Source: Terfezia claveryi (Eukaryota > Ascomycota > Pezizomycetes > Pezizales > Pezizaceae). From it: DNA of 11,049 nt. The DNA is taken from the NCBI GenBank assembly GCA_015179025.1, contig WHUX01000779.1, positions 1 to 11,049 of the forward strand, written 5' to 3'. Below are positions 1-6,739 of the stretch, piece after piece; position 1 is the first letter of the stretch; every line of letters begins with the position of its first letter. The notes below the pieces were generated by a model. That model saw only the letters and a list, made by a program, of their open reading frames with translations. It was not told the origin of the DNA and searched no databases. A program made the translations under genes and the position numbers.

Positions 1-381
1 TTTGTAGTATAGCTATCCAATAGGAAACATTCGAGATATATATACATGAATGAACATACATAGGAAAGTGAAGAAGAAGAAGGACATATAAGTAGTACGC
101 AATGCCTATAAAGGCCGAAGCATGCAATACCTGTGAAGGCTGATGCTTGCCATATGATCTGCAGGCCAAAGTACGCAATGCCAATAAAGCTGAAGCATGC
201 AATACCTAGAAGGCCATTGCTTGCCATAAGATCTACAAGTCAAAGGTTGCTGCCATTACTTGCCTTAGGATCTACAGCTGAAGGTTGCTACTATTGCTTA
301 CATTAAGATCTGCAGGCCGAAGGTCTATGTTGAATAGCAAGATGGCGAATGAATGAATGTATAGGCATTCAATCACTAACA
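1..381 (-). repeat. 3' LTR of the copia element (partial, missing ~9 bp)
   Basis: Position 1 aligns with 7941 and position 381 with 8331. On the minus strand the LTR starts TGTTAGTGATTG at 381. Its terminal TAACA would lie about 9 bp left of the window. Compared with the right LTR it has lost many C and G bases to T and A, and it carries several small indels in the internal repeat modules. The boundary at 381 is supported by the adjacent purine tract on the minus strand. Confidence 0.92.
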
Positions 382-390
382 CCCCTCCTC
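382..390 (-). other. Polypurine tract of the copia element
   Basis: On the minus strand GAGGAGGGG directly precedes the TGTTAG start of the 3' LTR. This is the expected site and composition for priming plus-strand DNA synthesis in LTR retrotransposons. It also fixes the LTR boundary. Confidence 0.75.
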
Positions 391-547
391 AGCTCATACT
401 TGCTAGACTCAAGCCCCTCCTATCTTCCTAAATGTATGCAATCAAGTCAACCTCATTAAAAAACCTATAAAAAACCATATATGGAAAAAAAAAATGTATA
501 GGAAAAGAGTGTTGAATTTGATTGTTTTTATCCTAGAACGAGATCTC
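391..547 (-). other. Untranslated tail between pol stop and polypurine tract
   Basis: This AT-rich stretch includes an A-run near 487-496. No gene is seen. It follows the pol stop codon at 548-550 and leads into the polypurine tract, so it is probably the 3' untranslated part of the copia internal region. Confidence 0.5.
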
Positions 548-1249
548 TTAGCATAGAGAGTCGTGTTGGGGAAATGGTTTAGTGCATAAGTCAGCTAAAT
601 TATTGTGACTTGGAATGTATAGGACTGTGAGCTTCCCAGACTCAACAAGGTCTCGCACATGAATGATAAGCCATGTCGATGTGTTTGCTCTTGTCACTGA
701 TTCGAGGATTAGAGGTCAGATCAATAGAGCCATCGTTATCAGCTCAGGCAGCTGTGTAGTAATTCTGAGCTCATTCAGAGCAGACTGTAGCCATACATGG
801 TGCTTAGTTGTTGATAGAGTGATATATTTAGCTTCAACTGTAGAAGTGGGAACATCACTGTTTAATAGCCCGCCAGCAAATGGTGTTAGTTGCTATCTGG
901 AAGATGTAGCCTATGGTAGATTTTGGTCAGATCGATCACCTGCATAATCTGCATCTGAGAAGAAGCTAAATGAATAGGGTTTGGGGTATATGAAAGCTTA
1001 AGGTTGAGTGCCTTTGAGGTATCAAGACTTGCTTGAGTGCCCCATATGAGCTGTTGTCGGCTTCGAAGAGAATTGAGAGAGTGCCGAGACTGTATATGCC
1101 AAATCAGGTCGTGTGCCAATCACAAGGTACATTAGAGAGCCTATAATTTGCTGGTATAGGGAGACATCAGCAAGATCATTGTCTCCTTCATCAGCCTTTA
1201 CCAGCTTGTGTGAGGATTGAGAGGAAGAACGACCGGGTTGCAAGAGTCC
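548..1249 (-). pseudogene. Copia pol: RT connection and RNase H domain (broken)
   Basis: This is the C-terminal part of the copia polyprotein. RNase H degrades the RNA template during reverse transcription. About 1240-1020 encodes the conserved RT-to-RNase H link, with YQQIIGSLMYLVIGTRPDLA followed by SALSQFSSKPTTAHMG. Further left are SDADYAGD (first catalytic Asp region, near 950), VEAKYITLS (Glu region, near 830) and HIDMAYH (near 670). The end is IPSHNNLADLCTKPFPQHD, close to the near-universal copia terminus ADLxTKP, and then a TAA at 548-550. The motifs fall in different frames: at least two frameshifts and internal stops separate them. The identity is clear from motif order. The copy is not functional. 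Confidence 0.9.
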
Positions 1250-2010
1250 ATCCCAAATTTCGCCAGTAATTGGTCTATATATGTGTGTTGGGACAAGGTC
1301 ACCGAATCTTGATGTGCCATTCTATTTGAATCCCAAAACCAGTTTAGAGGGCCCATATCGCTGAGATCGAATTCTCTTTTAGCGATTCCTTTAGCTCCTG
1401 TCTAAGTGGCTGGATCCAAATATAGTAATATCATCACATAGATTGCGATAATGATATTATGACTGTATGTACTAAGACGTAAGGGTCAAAGTTGGTTGCT
1501 TTGTAGCCCAGCGGTATGAGGAAGCCAGTCAGCCTAGCATACCACTGCCTTGGACTTTGTTTTAGTCCATATATAGATCGTTTTAATAGAGCACATGAGT
1601 CCAGCTGATCTTCGAAGAAACCAGGAGGAAGACGCATATAGACTTCTTCATTAAGATAGCCATATAGGAATGTGCCCTTGATATCAGCTGGTCTGGTTGG
1701 CCAGTTTGAGCAATTGATAGTAATGAGCAAGCGCAGTGAGTTATCTGACGACTGGAGCGAAAACCTCATCAAAATCCGTACTGGGTTGCTGAGAATACCC
1801 TTGTGCCACTAATCTTGCTTTATACCGGCTGATATTGCCAGCAGCATCCGCTTTATTTTGTATACCCATTTGGAACCAACAATTTGCGGTTAGAGGGTAG
1901 GCACAATATCCCAGACATTTTGGTCAGCTAAAGCTTGCAGCTCTGCTTGCATTGCCGTACCATTTGCAGGCATCGATCCCCTTTAGAAGCTTGTAGTATG
2001 TTCTGGGTTC
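1250..2010 (-). pseudogene. Copia pol: reverse transcriptase domain (broken)
   Basis: This is the RNA-dependent DNA polymerase of the copia element. Motifs in order on the minus strand: [18 protein letters not shown] (about 1955-1900); KWVYK (about 1870), then [14 protein letters not shown] in another frame; DIKGTFLYGYLNEEVYMRLP (about 1690-1630), holding the first catalytic Asp; LLKRSIYGLKQSPRQWYARL (about 1590-1530). The YVDD box near 1440-1429 has lost one base, so the frame shifts after Tyr-Val and reaches a TGA at 1436-1434. Downstream, LSQHTYIDQLLAKFGMDS is readable again near 1290-1240. The motifs match the RVT_2 type of RT typical of copia. Several frameshifts and stops make it a pseudogene. 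Confidence 0.92.
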
Positions 2011-2159
2011 ATTGGTTATGTTGGCTCAGCAAGGCTAGCTTATGAGGATTGCCTTGGGTAGCTGGGTAGGGTCACTTGTCGAGCTTCAGTATCAGTCAGC
2101 TGTTTCAGCAATAACAGCAATTTTGCCTTTTTCATGGTCTTAGGTCATACCTCAAGCTG
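2011..2159 (-). other. Copia pol linker between minisatellite and RT
   Basis: In copia elements this interval is a poorly conserved linker between integrase and RT. I can read no conserved motif here beyond the approach to the RT domain, and the frame is broken. It is assigned to the element by position only. Confidence 0.45.
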
Positions 2160-2398
2160 AAAAGCTTGCTTGATTGCTTACTGGTAAGCTTGCTGGTAAG
2201 TTGCGCTTGTAAGCTTGCTTGATTGCTCACTGGTAAGCTTGCTTGATTGCTTGCTGGTAAGCTTGCTGGTACGCTTGCTTGATTGCTCACTGGTAAGCTT
2301 GCTTGAATACTCGTGGTAAGCTTGCTTGATTGCTCGCTGGTAAGCTCGCTGGTAAGCTTGCTTGATTGCTCACTGGTAAGCTTGCTGGTAAGCTTGCA
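2160..2398 (-). repeat. Coding minisatellite of alternating 12-mers
   Basis: About twenty 12-bp modules alternate between two types, TGGTAAGCTTGC and TTGATTGCTCAC on the plus strand, creating many HindIII sites (AAGCTT). The unit is a multiple of 3. On the minus strand it encodes the peptide repeats QAYQ and RAIK. In several modules the Arg codon CGA reads TGA, so the repeat now contains stops. It lies between the integrase C-terminus and RT, where copia proteins have a flexible linker. A few modules have lost or gained bases (around 2200 and 2315). Confidence 0.85.
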
Positions 2399-3252
2399 TT
2401 GGAGGGAATGAGCAAAGAGCTGCTCTTATTGTCTTAATATACTTATTTTTAAGCTGTATCCTATATATAGAAGTACTGTCCGTATAACTAACAAATATCG
2501 CACTTTCTGCCCTGGAGAAGCTTGCTGCCACTTGGTCTATTTTTCTCGTAGATGTAAGCAAAGCAATGCTGTCCAAAAGGGTGTAAATGACTAATTGATG
2601 GTTTTGCCTTATACAGGGCTTCATAGGGTATTATTCCTTGAGAGATGTGAATGCGGAAGGTGGTTCTTCAATATACAGCAGTTGAGTATGCTTCCATCCA
2701 CAACCTCTTATCTAGATATTGGTGAGCATGCCTCTGACTATTGTCTGTATTGTGTGTTAAAGCATTCCGCAATACCATTCGATTCATGAGAATAAGGTGG
2801 TGTCCTTATATGGTGTATGCCTTGTTGTTTGAAGTAAGTATCAACCTTGATATATTCTCTACCGTTATCAGTTAAAACAGCCAGAATAGTGTATTGAACT
2901 GCCTTTGGATAAAGGTGATAAAATCAATAATCACTTGGTTTGCATTGGATTTGGCTATTAGATAATGTATCTATGCCATGCGGGTAAAATCGTCTATAAA
3001 CGTGATGTAATAGAGAGAGTTACCATAAGATGCGATAGGCTGCTTGCCACTTAGATCGCTATGTATGAGTTCAAATGCCCTAGTAGAGCGAGCATGAAAA
3101 AGAGTGAATGGGGTATTATTTGTTGATTTTGATATAATACATGCATTGCATACGAAGTTGGCGGGTGCCTTGGTAAGAGCTCACCGTCAGCATATGCAGC
3201 TGGGTATATATTGGCTGCATGCCCAAATGCATTATGCCAATGAATATATGAA
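2399..3252 (-). pseudogene. Copia pol: integrase (broken)
   Basis: The integrase inserts copia cDNA into chromosomes. The N-terminal zinc-binding motif is WHNAFGH (about 3240-3218) plus CNAC (about 3150). The first catalytic Asp is in IHSDLSG (codon 3057-3055), the second in LTDNGREY (2869-2867) and the Glu in HESNGIAE (2767-2765). The D-to-E spacing of about 34 codons fits DD35E. The C-terminal part YEALYKAKPSISHLHPFG (about 2640-2590) and IFVSYTDSTSIYRI (about 2505-2460) match the conserved region after the catalytic core. All three catalytic residues survive, but they lie in different frames: a frameshift near 2900, stops near 2970 and 2740, and a shift near 2600 break it. The tandem repeat at 3253-3517 interrupts the upstream side. 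Confidence 0.92.
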
Positions 3253-3517
3253 GAAGAGCTCATAAGGTCGGTATGAGCATTAGAGCTCAAGGGCTTATAT
3301 GAGATTACGAAGTAAGCGAAGAGCTCATAAGGCCGGTATGAGCATTAGAGCTCATAGGGCTTATATGAGATTACGAAGTAAGCGAAGAGCTCATAAGGCC
3401 GGTATAAGCATTAGGATTGCTCACAGGGCTTATATGAGGTTGCGAAGTAAGCGAAGAGCTCATAAGGCCGGTATGAGCATTAAGATTGCTCACAGGGCTT
3501 ATATGAGGTTACGAATT
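3253..3517 (-). repeat. Four-copy 65-69 bp tandem repeat in pre-integrase region
   Basis: Units start at 3253, 3318, 3384 and 3453, each beginning GAAGAGCTCATAAGG on the plus strand, with lengths 65, 66 and 69 bp and a slightly shorter last copy. The two right units share a 3-bp longer version (GATTGCTCACAGGG instead of GAGCTCATAGGG), so they form a subfamily. On the minus strand the unit encodes variations on SNAHTxLMSSS just before the integrase WHNAFGH motif. The coding sequence here was therefore amplified in place. Confidence 0.93.
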
Positions 3518-3806
3518 CGTAGTTTCTCGCAACCAGGGAAGCTTGTCCCTAATGTCTACAACTAAGATCGGAGTCTGAAGATCATTTTTATTGAACATAT
3601 GAATAACATTATCCCTAGCGACCATAACAACCTTAAACTTAACGACATCCCAGGCAAACAGACTATGACTTAGAGTAGGCACATATAAAATATCCTTCAA
3701 AAACAGACGGTTGATTGTATTGTTGGGTAGAGAGGCATGTATTATCACAGTGCCATTCCCCTCGACAGGAAGGAGGTTGTTACCCCACCTTTACAACTCT
3801 GTGATG
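3518..3806 (-). pseudogene. Copia pol: protease C-part and pre-integrase segment (broken)
   Basis: The minus strand reads VGN, then NLLPVEGNGTVIIHASLP (about 3785-3730), then LKDILYVPTLSHSLFAWDVV (about 3690-3630). This is the conserved segment between the protease and integrase of copia polyproteins (the GxGxV and VLYVPxL patterns). It ends with LPWLRETTN near 3520. A one-base gain in a G-run near 3785 shifts the frame. The solo LTR at 3812-4448 separates this piece from the protease active-site part. Removing that LTR and one target copy brings the two halves back next to each other. Confidence 0.87.
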
Positions 3807-3811
3807 TGGGT
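3807..3811. repeat. Left target-site duplication (TGGGT) of the solo LTR
   Basis: TGGGT directly precedes TGTAAC and is repeated at 4449-4453 after GTTACA. Collapsing the two copies joins copia protease sequence on both sides. Confidence 0.9.
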
Positions 3812-4448
3812 TGTAACAACCGTCTCTCCTAGCCCCTTTTGAGAGTCATACGGCGATCCGTCTGACTCTCGTTACCGTTGTTATTATTGTTGTCTAGCGC
3901 CGGGTTGTGAGAGTCGTGCCACTTCCGGCACGACTGTCGAGGGTTCCCTATCTCGGAAGCTTATTCTGTTATCGGCCTTGGCTTCTTGGGCCACCATGTA
4001 TATATATCTGCTCGCTCTCGCACTCTTGTTGGATCCCCATCCAACGTCTTGTATACCCAATACAGGACCTTGCTTCTCCCAGTGCTTGTGCACCTCCCTT
4101 GTGCACATCCTTGTCTCGTACAAACAACTCTGCAGCATAGCTGCCTCCCTCCGACACACGCGGCAACCACTTCCGCGTGTCTCTTGTCCTTGCCTCTTGC
4201 CCCAGCCCTTGCCCCGTCCCAGCCTTCCCCTGATCACACACGTAGCGTTCCTACGTGTGTCTTGCCCTAGCCCCTGCCTTCTGAACATCCTGCCCCCCGT
4301 GACATCGTCCGTGACATCCGTGACAGGTGTCCGTGACAAGCCTAGTTTTCCTAGTCACACACGTAGCGCTCCTACGTGTGTCTCACCTCGTCCCTGTCCT
4401 CGCCCCGGCGTACCCCTTGGTCGCCTTGTCCCCAGAGCCGTCGTTACA
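3812..4448. mobile_element. Solo LTR of an unrelated LTR retrotransposon, 637 bp
   Basis: The insert begins TGTAACAACCG and ends GCCGTCGTTACA, so it has TG..CA ends and a 6-bp inverted repeat (TGTAAC/GTTACA). It is flanked on both sides by TGGGT (3807-3811 and 4449-4453), the 5-bp duplication expected of LTR-element integration. There is no internal coding region, so this is a solo LTR left by recombination between two LTRs. A TATA-rich stretch (TGTATATATATC, about 3995-4006) would fit a promoter if the plus strand is sense. It is C-rich, with many CpG sites still intact, unlike the host copia element. Family is not assigned; gypsy-like is a guess. Confidence 0.92.
3841..4381. repeat. Series of stem-loops inside the solo LTR
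   Basis: Perfect or near-perfect inverted repeats occur at 3841-3870 (GAGAGTCA/TGACTCTC with inner ACGG/CCGT), 3912-3935 (AGTCGTGCC/GGCACGACT), 4028-4045 (GTTGGAT/ATCCAAC), 4156-4180 (ACACGCGG/CCGCGTGT), 4236-4260 and 4357-4381 (both ACACACGTAG/CTACGTGTGT with 5-nt loops). The last two hairpins are near-identical copies 121 bp apart. CCGTGACA is repeated four times between them (4297, 4309, 4318, 4331). Confidence 0.88.
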
Positions 4449-4453
4449 TGGGT
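4449..4453. repeat. Right target-site duplication (TGGGT) of the solo LTR
   Basis: This is an exact match to 3807-3811, directly after the GTTACA end of the LTR. Confidence 0.9.
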
Positions 4454-4772
4454 AGATGTGGTAGAAATGACCTATATCAGATGTTATGTGAGCTGTTACA
4501 CATGTGTCTAGTTTCCAGGTGTATATTGTACTAACCTGTGGGTTGGTCTGAATAGATTCAGAGACAAAACCGAAGGGATCGAGTTGTTGGGAAACAAGCG
4601 CTTGAGAAATGGAGGCTTGCACAACTTGGGCAACAGCAGCTTGGGGCTGCGTGATTTGTTTCTTGCTAGCTTGGTCATGTTTTAGCTTCCGGCAATCTTG
4701 CCAGACATGACCTTTGAATCGATGTCCATGATGTTTGCAGTAGGTACAAGACCGAGTGCCTGGATCTGCAGA
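4454..4772 (-). pseudogene. Copia gag zinc knuckle and protease active-site region (broken)
   Basis: Directly after the LINE target copy, the minus strand reads RSCTYCKHHGHRFKGHVWQD and then CRKLK. This is a gag zinc knuckle with C-x2-C-x4-H and the last Cys nine residues on, instead of the usual four. After a Gln/Ala-rich spacer comes WKLDTCVTAHIT (about 4530-4495), the aspartic protease motif. The consensus is D-S/T-G-A and here Gly is Cys, so the active site is probably dead even in frame. The segment stays open up to the solo LTR. Reading across the LINE by collapsing its 13-bp duplication joins this frame exactly to the gag frame at 6740. Confidence 0.88.
4760..4772. repeat. LINE target-site duplication, poly(A) side
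   Basis: CTGGATCTGCAGA, 13 bp, matches 6727-6739 exactly. It sits directly beside the T23 tract (the poly(A) tail on the minus strand). Confidence 0.95.
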
Positions 4773-4795
4773 TTTTTTTTTTTTTTTTTTTTTTT
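4773..4795 (-). other. LINE poly(A) tail
   Basis: An uninterrupted run of 23 T on the plus strand (A on the minus strand) between the target duplication and the LINE 3' sequence. It marks the 3' end of the LINE transcript. Confidence 0.95.
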
Positions 4796-5127
4796 AAAAC
4801 TCAGTACTCCTATGCAGCCCCGTTAGGGGGCTATGAGGAGCCACGCGGAAACCCGGTGGATTCAAGGGAGAGGCAAGTTAATCTGCCAGACCCACGCAAA
4901 ACTAAGTACACGAACCACAAAACAAAAGGAGACTCATGAATGGGGTACTCCCATGCTGTCATTAACCGGCAGTGCCGGATGAGCCCGAGGGCCCTGACTG
5001 GAGCCCCGAAGAACAAAAGAGTGCCTTGCGGCCTGTTAATGTGAAAAACCCCTCGACCCTAACAAAACCCCTCGCAGGTAGAAGAAAAATTAGCCCCATG
5101 AAATGTTGAACTTAAAAACCAGACTCC
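4796..5127 (-). other. LINE 3' untranslated region with terminal stem-loop
   Basis: This is 332 bp between the ORF1 stop and the poly(A). Close to the tail, AGCCCC (4816-4821) and GGGGCT (4827-4832) pair around a 5-nt loop, and CTCC/GGAG (4807-4810, 4837-4840) can extend the stem. A terminal hairpin just before the tail is known in several LINEs to be the RT recognition site; here that role is inferred. A 45-codon open frame (5099-4962, minus) has no recognised motif. No ORF2 motif is seen. Confidence 0.7.
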
Positions 5128-6389
5128 TCATATATTCCAGTTGTAGTCCGTGGTGCGGAAGATTCGCTTGCCCATGCGGAGCCCGCGTGTGGAGTCAATG
5201 GAGTGTGCCAAGTAGATGACCAAAGACGATGCCAGTTTGCCGACCCTTCTTCCCTCTTGCAACAACCAGCGTATGCCTACAATTTGGACTCCCTTGTTAT
5301 CCTCTTCGATCCAGCGGCGCATAAGACCGGGTTTGTACTTCGATGGGGCCGCGTGAAAAACAACAGCTCCTGTTCTCATTGGTGGATCGCTCGATCGTGC
5401 GGAACGGGGGGTTGCACAGTTTTTGCTAGTTTTGGGGAAGAAGGTGAGGTGATCTCCGGGGGTGGTGCTAGCCTCCCTTTACCTTTGCTCCGGGTCTCCG
5501 GGGGCTTTTCCCTTCTGGGACCCCGGGGGTGGTGTTGAACTTTGGGACTCCTCCGGGGGTGGTGCTATCTTTTCCTTTGGTTTGACCACTTGTTTCGCTG
5601 GGGAGTGGTCGGTATTGGTAGAGACACTGTTAGTTGTCGGCTTCTGTGCCAGGGTCGGAGGTGTGGTCTGTGTACTTGTATCTGTTACCGGGTCGGAGAT
5701 GTGGTCTGCTCCTTATACATTGCCACTACCCTTTCGACCTCCTTGTCCACCGCATTTTGTGCCGCCTTCGTCCATCTTTCCTTTTCTTTCTCGTAGGTTA
5801 TTCTCCCGTGTGTCACGTGTCCTAGGGTGAGGTCAAAGGATGCGTTGAAAACTATCCCGTTACTGTGCGCCAGTAGCCTGGTGAGCTCATAGACGTAGTA
5901 TTTCCACTTGTTTGAATCGGCTGACGTCTCCTCCTTGCCATAACCGGGAAAGGGGGTGATTGCCATCAGATCGGTGCTTATTTGGCGAGCCGTTTCCTCC
6001 GAATAGACTGACTCGGTGGCTGGTTCATGTGCGGTTGGGGTTGGTGGTGGTGGCTGCATGGCTGAAACTTCCCTGTAGAGCGTTAGAGCTGGCGGTGCAT
6101 CCTTGGTGTTTGACAGTTCCTCGGTGTTTGACTCGGTGTCACTCTCATCGCTTGCGATTGGCTGGACTTCCGTATCGCTTACACCAACTGACTCCTCGTC
6201 ATCACTGGAGTACTCAGCCACGGTGGCTTGTTTTGGGGGGGGAGGTGACTGGTGTGGCTGGGTGGGAATAGTGGCTCTTGCCGACTGTGGGTGAGGTGGC
6301 TGTGGGTGTCCGGTACTGGCACGAGTCTTGAGTGGTGGCTGTACTCGGTCCTGCTTTCCGGGGTTGTCCTTTCTCTTTCTCTGAGGCAT
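5128..6389 (-). pseudogene. LINE ORF1 (Gag-like RNA-binding protein), frameshifted
   Basis: ORF1 proteins of fungal LINEs bind the element RNA to form the particle used in retrotransposition. I place the start at 6389 (AAACATGCC context, then MPQRKRKD); the frame is open further up to 6704, but that part looks like leader. Visible parts: a basic N-terminus; a Pro/Gln-rich stretch; an acidic Ser-rich stretch (EYSSDDEESVGVSD); a conserved block with WKYYVYELTRLLAHSNGIVF and VDKEVERVVAMY; a Pro-rich linker (IAPPPEESQSS); then the diagnostic C-terminal block VVFHAAPSKYKPG, RRWIEEDNKGVQIVGIRWLL, LRMGKRIFRTTDYNWN and stop at 5128-5130. At least three frame changes lie in the linker (near 5695, 5470 and 5390-5380), among repeated CTCCGGGGGTGG-like units. 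There are no CCHC knuckles after the last block, which Tad-type ORF1 proteins often have. Confidence 0.85.
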
Positions 6390-6726
6390 GTTTGGTACTA
6401 GTCTGGTTGTTTGGTACTGTGTGGGAGTTATAATTTCCCTGATTGGTGGTGCCGACTTGGTGTGAGTGCTCTCGCGGAATCGTGGACCAATGCCCGTGTG
6501 AAGGAGGATTTCTGTGAGAGCGAGGAAGAAGACAGAGGAAGAGGGGGAAAAAGCTTCAATCGAGGGGGAAAGGGTCGCGATAGTTGTTCCCTGAGGTCTG
6601 TGTAGATATTCTTGATGTGGGCAGCGAGGGCTATCTCGTGGTGCTGTCCTCTTGTCTGTAGGTGCTCTGGTTGTTGAGATCCAACCAAGCACTCGTCCTG
6701 TCAAGGTGGTTGTTGTGCAATGGATG
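6390..6726 (-). promoter_or_regulatory. LINE 5' leader, probably with internal promoter
   Basis: The 337 bp between the target duplication and the chosen ORF1 start hold no recognisable protein. On the minus strand it is pyrimidine-rich in the middle (about 6560-6510). LINEs usually carry their promoter inside the 5' leader, and the placement fits, but I see no specific promoter element. Its presence shows that the insertion is not ordinarily 5'-truncated. Confidence 0.5.
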
Positions 6727-6739
6727 CTGGATCTGCAGA
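6727..6739. repeat. LINE target-site duplication, 5' side
   Basis: CTGGATCTGCAGA, identical to 4760-4772. It encodes part of Ala-Asp-Pro in the copia gag frame on both sides of the insertion. Confidence 0.95.

Larger units (their letters stand above)
4773..6726 (-). mobile_element. Non-autonomous, ORF1-only LINE (Tad1-like) inserted in copia gag
   Basis: The 1954-bp insert is flanked by exact 13-bp duplications and ends in a 23-nt poly(A) on the minus strand, the signature of target-primed reverse transcription. It contains a 337-bp 5' leader (6390-6726), a Tad1-like ORF1 (5128-6389, frameshifted) and a 332-bp 3' tail (4796-5127). No endonuclease, RT or RNase H (ORF2) sequence is present, and only 332 bp separate the ORF1 stop from the poly(A). 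Because both the leader and the tail are kept, this is an internal deletion and not the usual 5' truncation. It must have moved with enzymes supplied by an autonomous relative. Confidence 0.9.

Noticed and set aside
663..947. 94-codon plus-strand open frame
   Set aside because: It is antisense to the RNase H domain, whose motifs are clear on the minus strand.
3299..3565. Plus-strand open frame with basic 22-residue repeats
   Set aside because: It is the antisense of the integrase-region tandem repeat. Repetition of a stop-free unit explains the length.
3779..4447. GTTAC at 3779-3783 and 4443-4447 as target duplication of the insert
   Set aside because: It gives an insert without TG..CA ends. 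The TGGGT pair (3807-3811, 4449-4453) gives TGTAAC/GTTACA termini and also restores the copia VxVGN..LPVEG motif with only one extra base, so it is the better boundary.
3978..4511. 177-codon plus-strand open frame
   Set aside because: It lies almost wholly in the solo LTR, is Cys/Pro/Leu-rich from C-rich DNA, and crosses the LTR edge into antisense copia sequence.
4962..5099. 45-codon minus-strand open frame after LINE ORF1 as start of ORF2
   Set aside because: It has no endonuclease or RT motif and is too short; it could be chance in the 3' tail.
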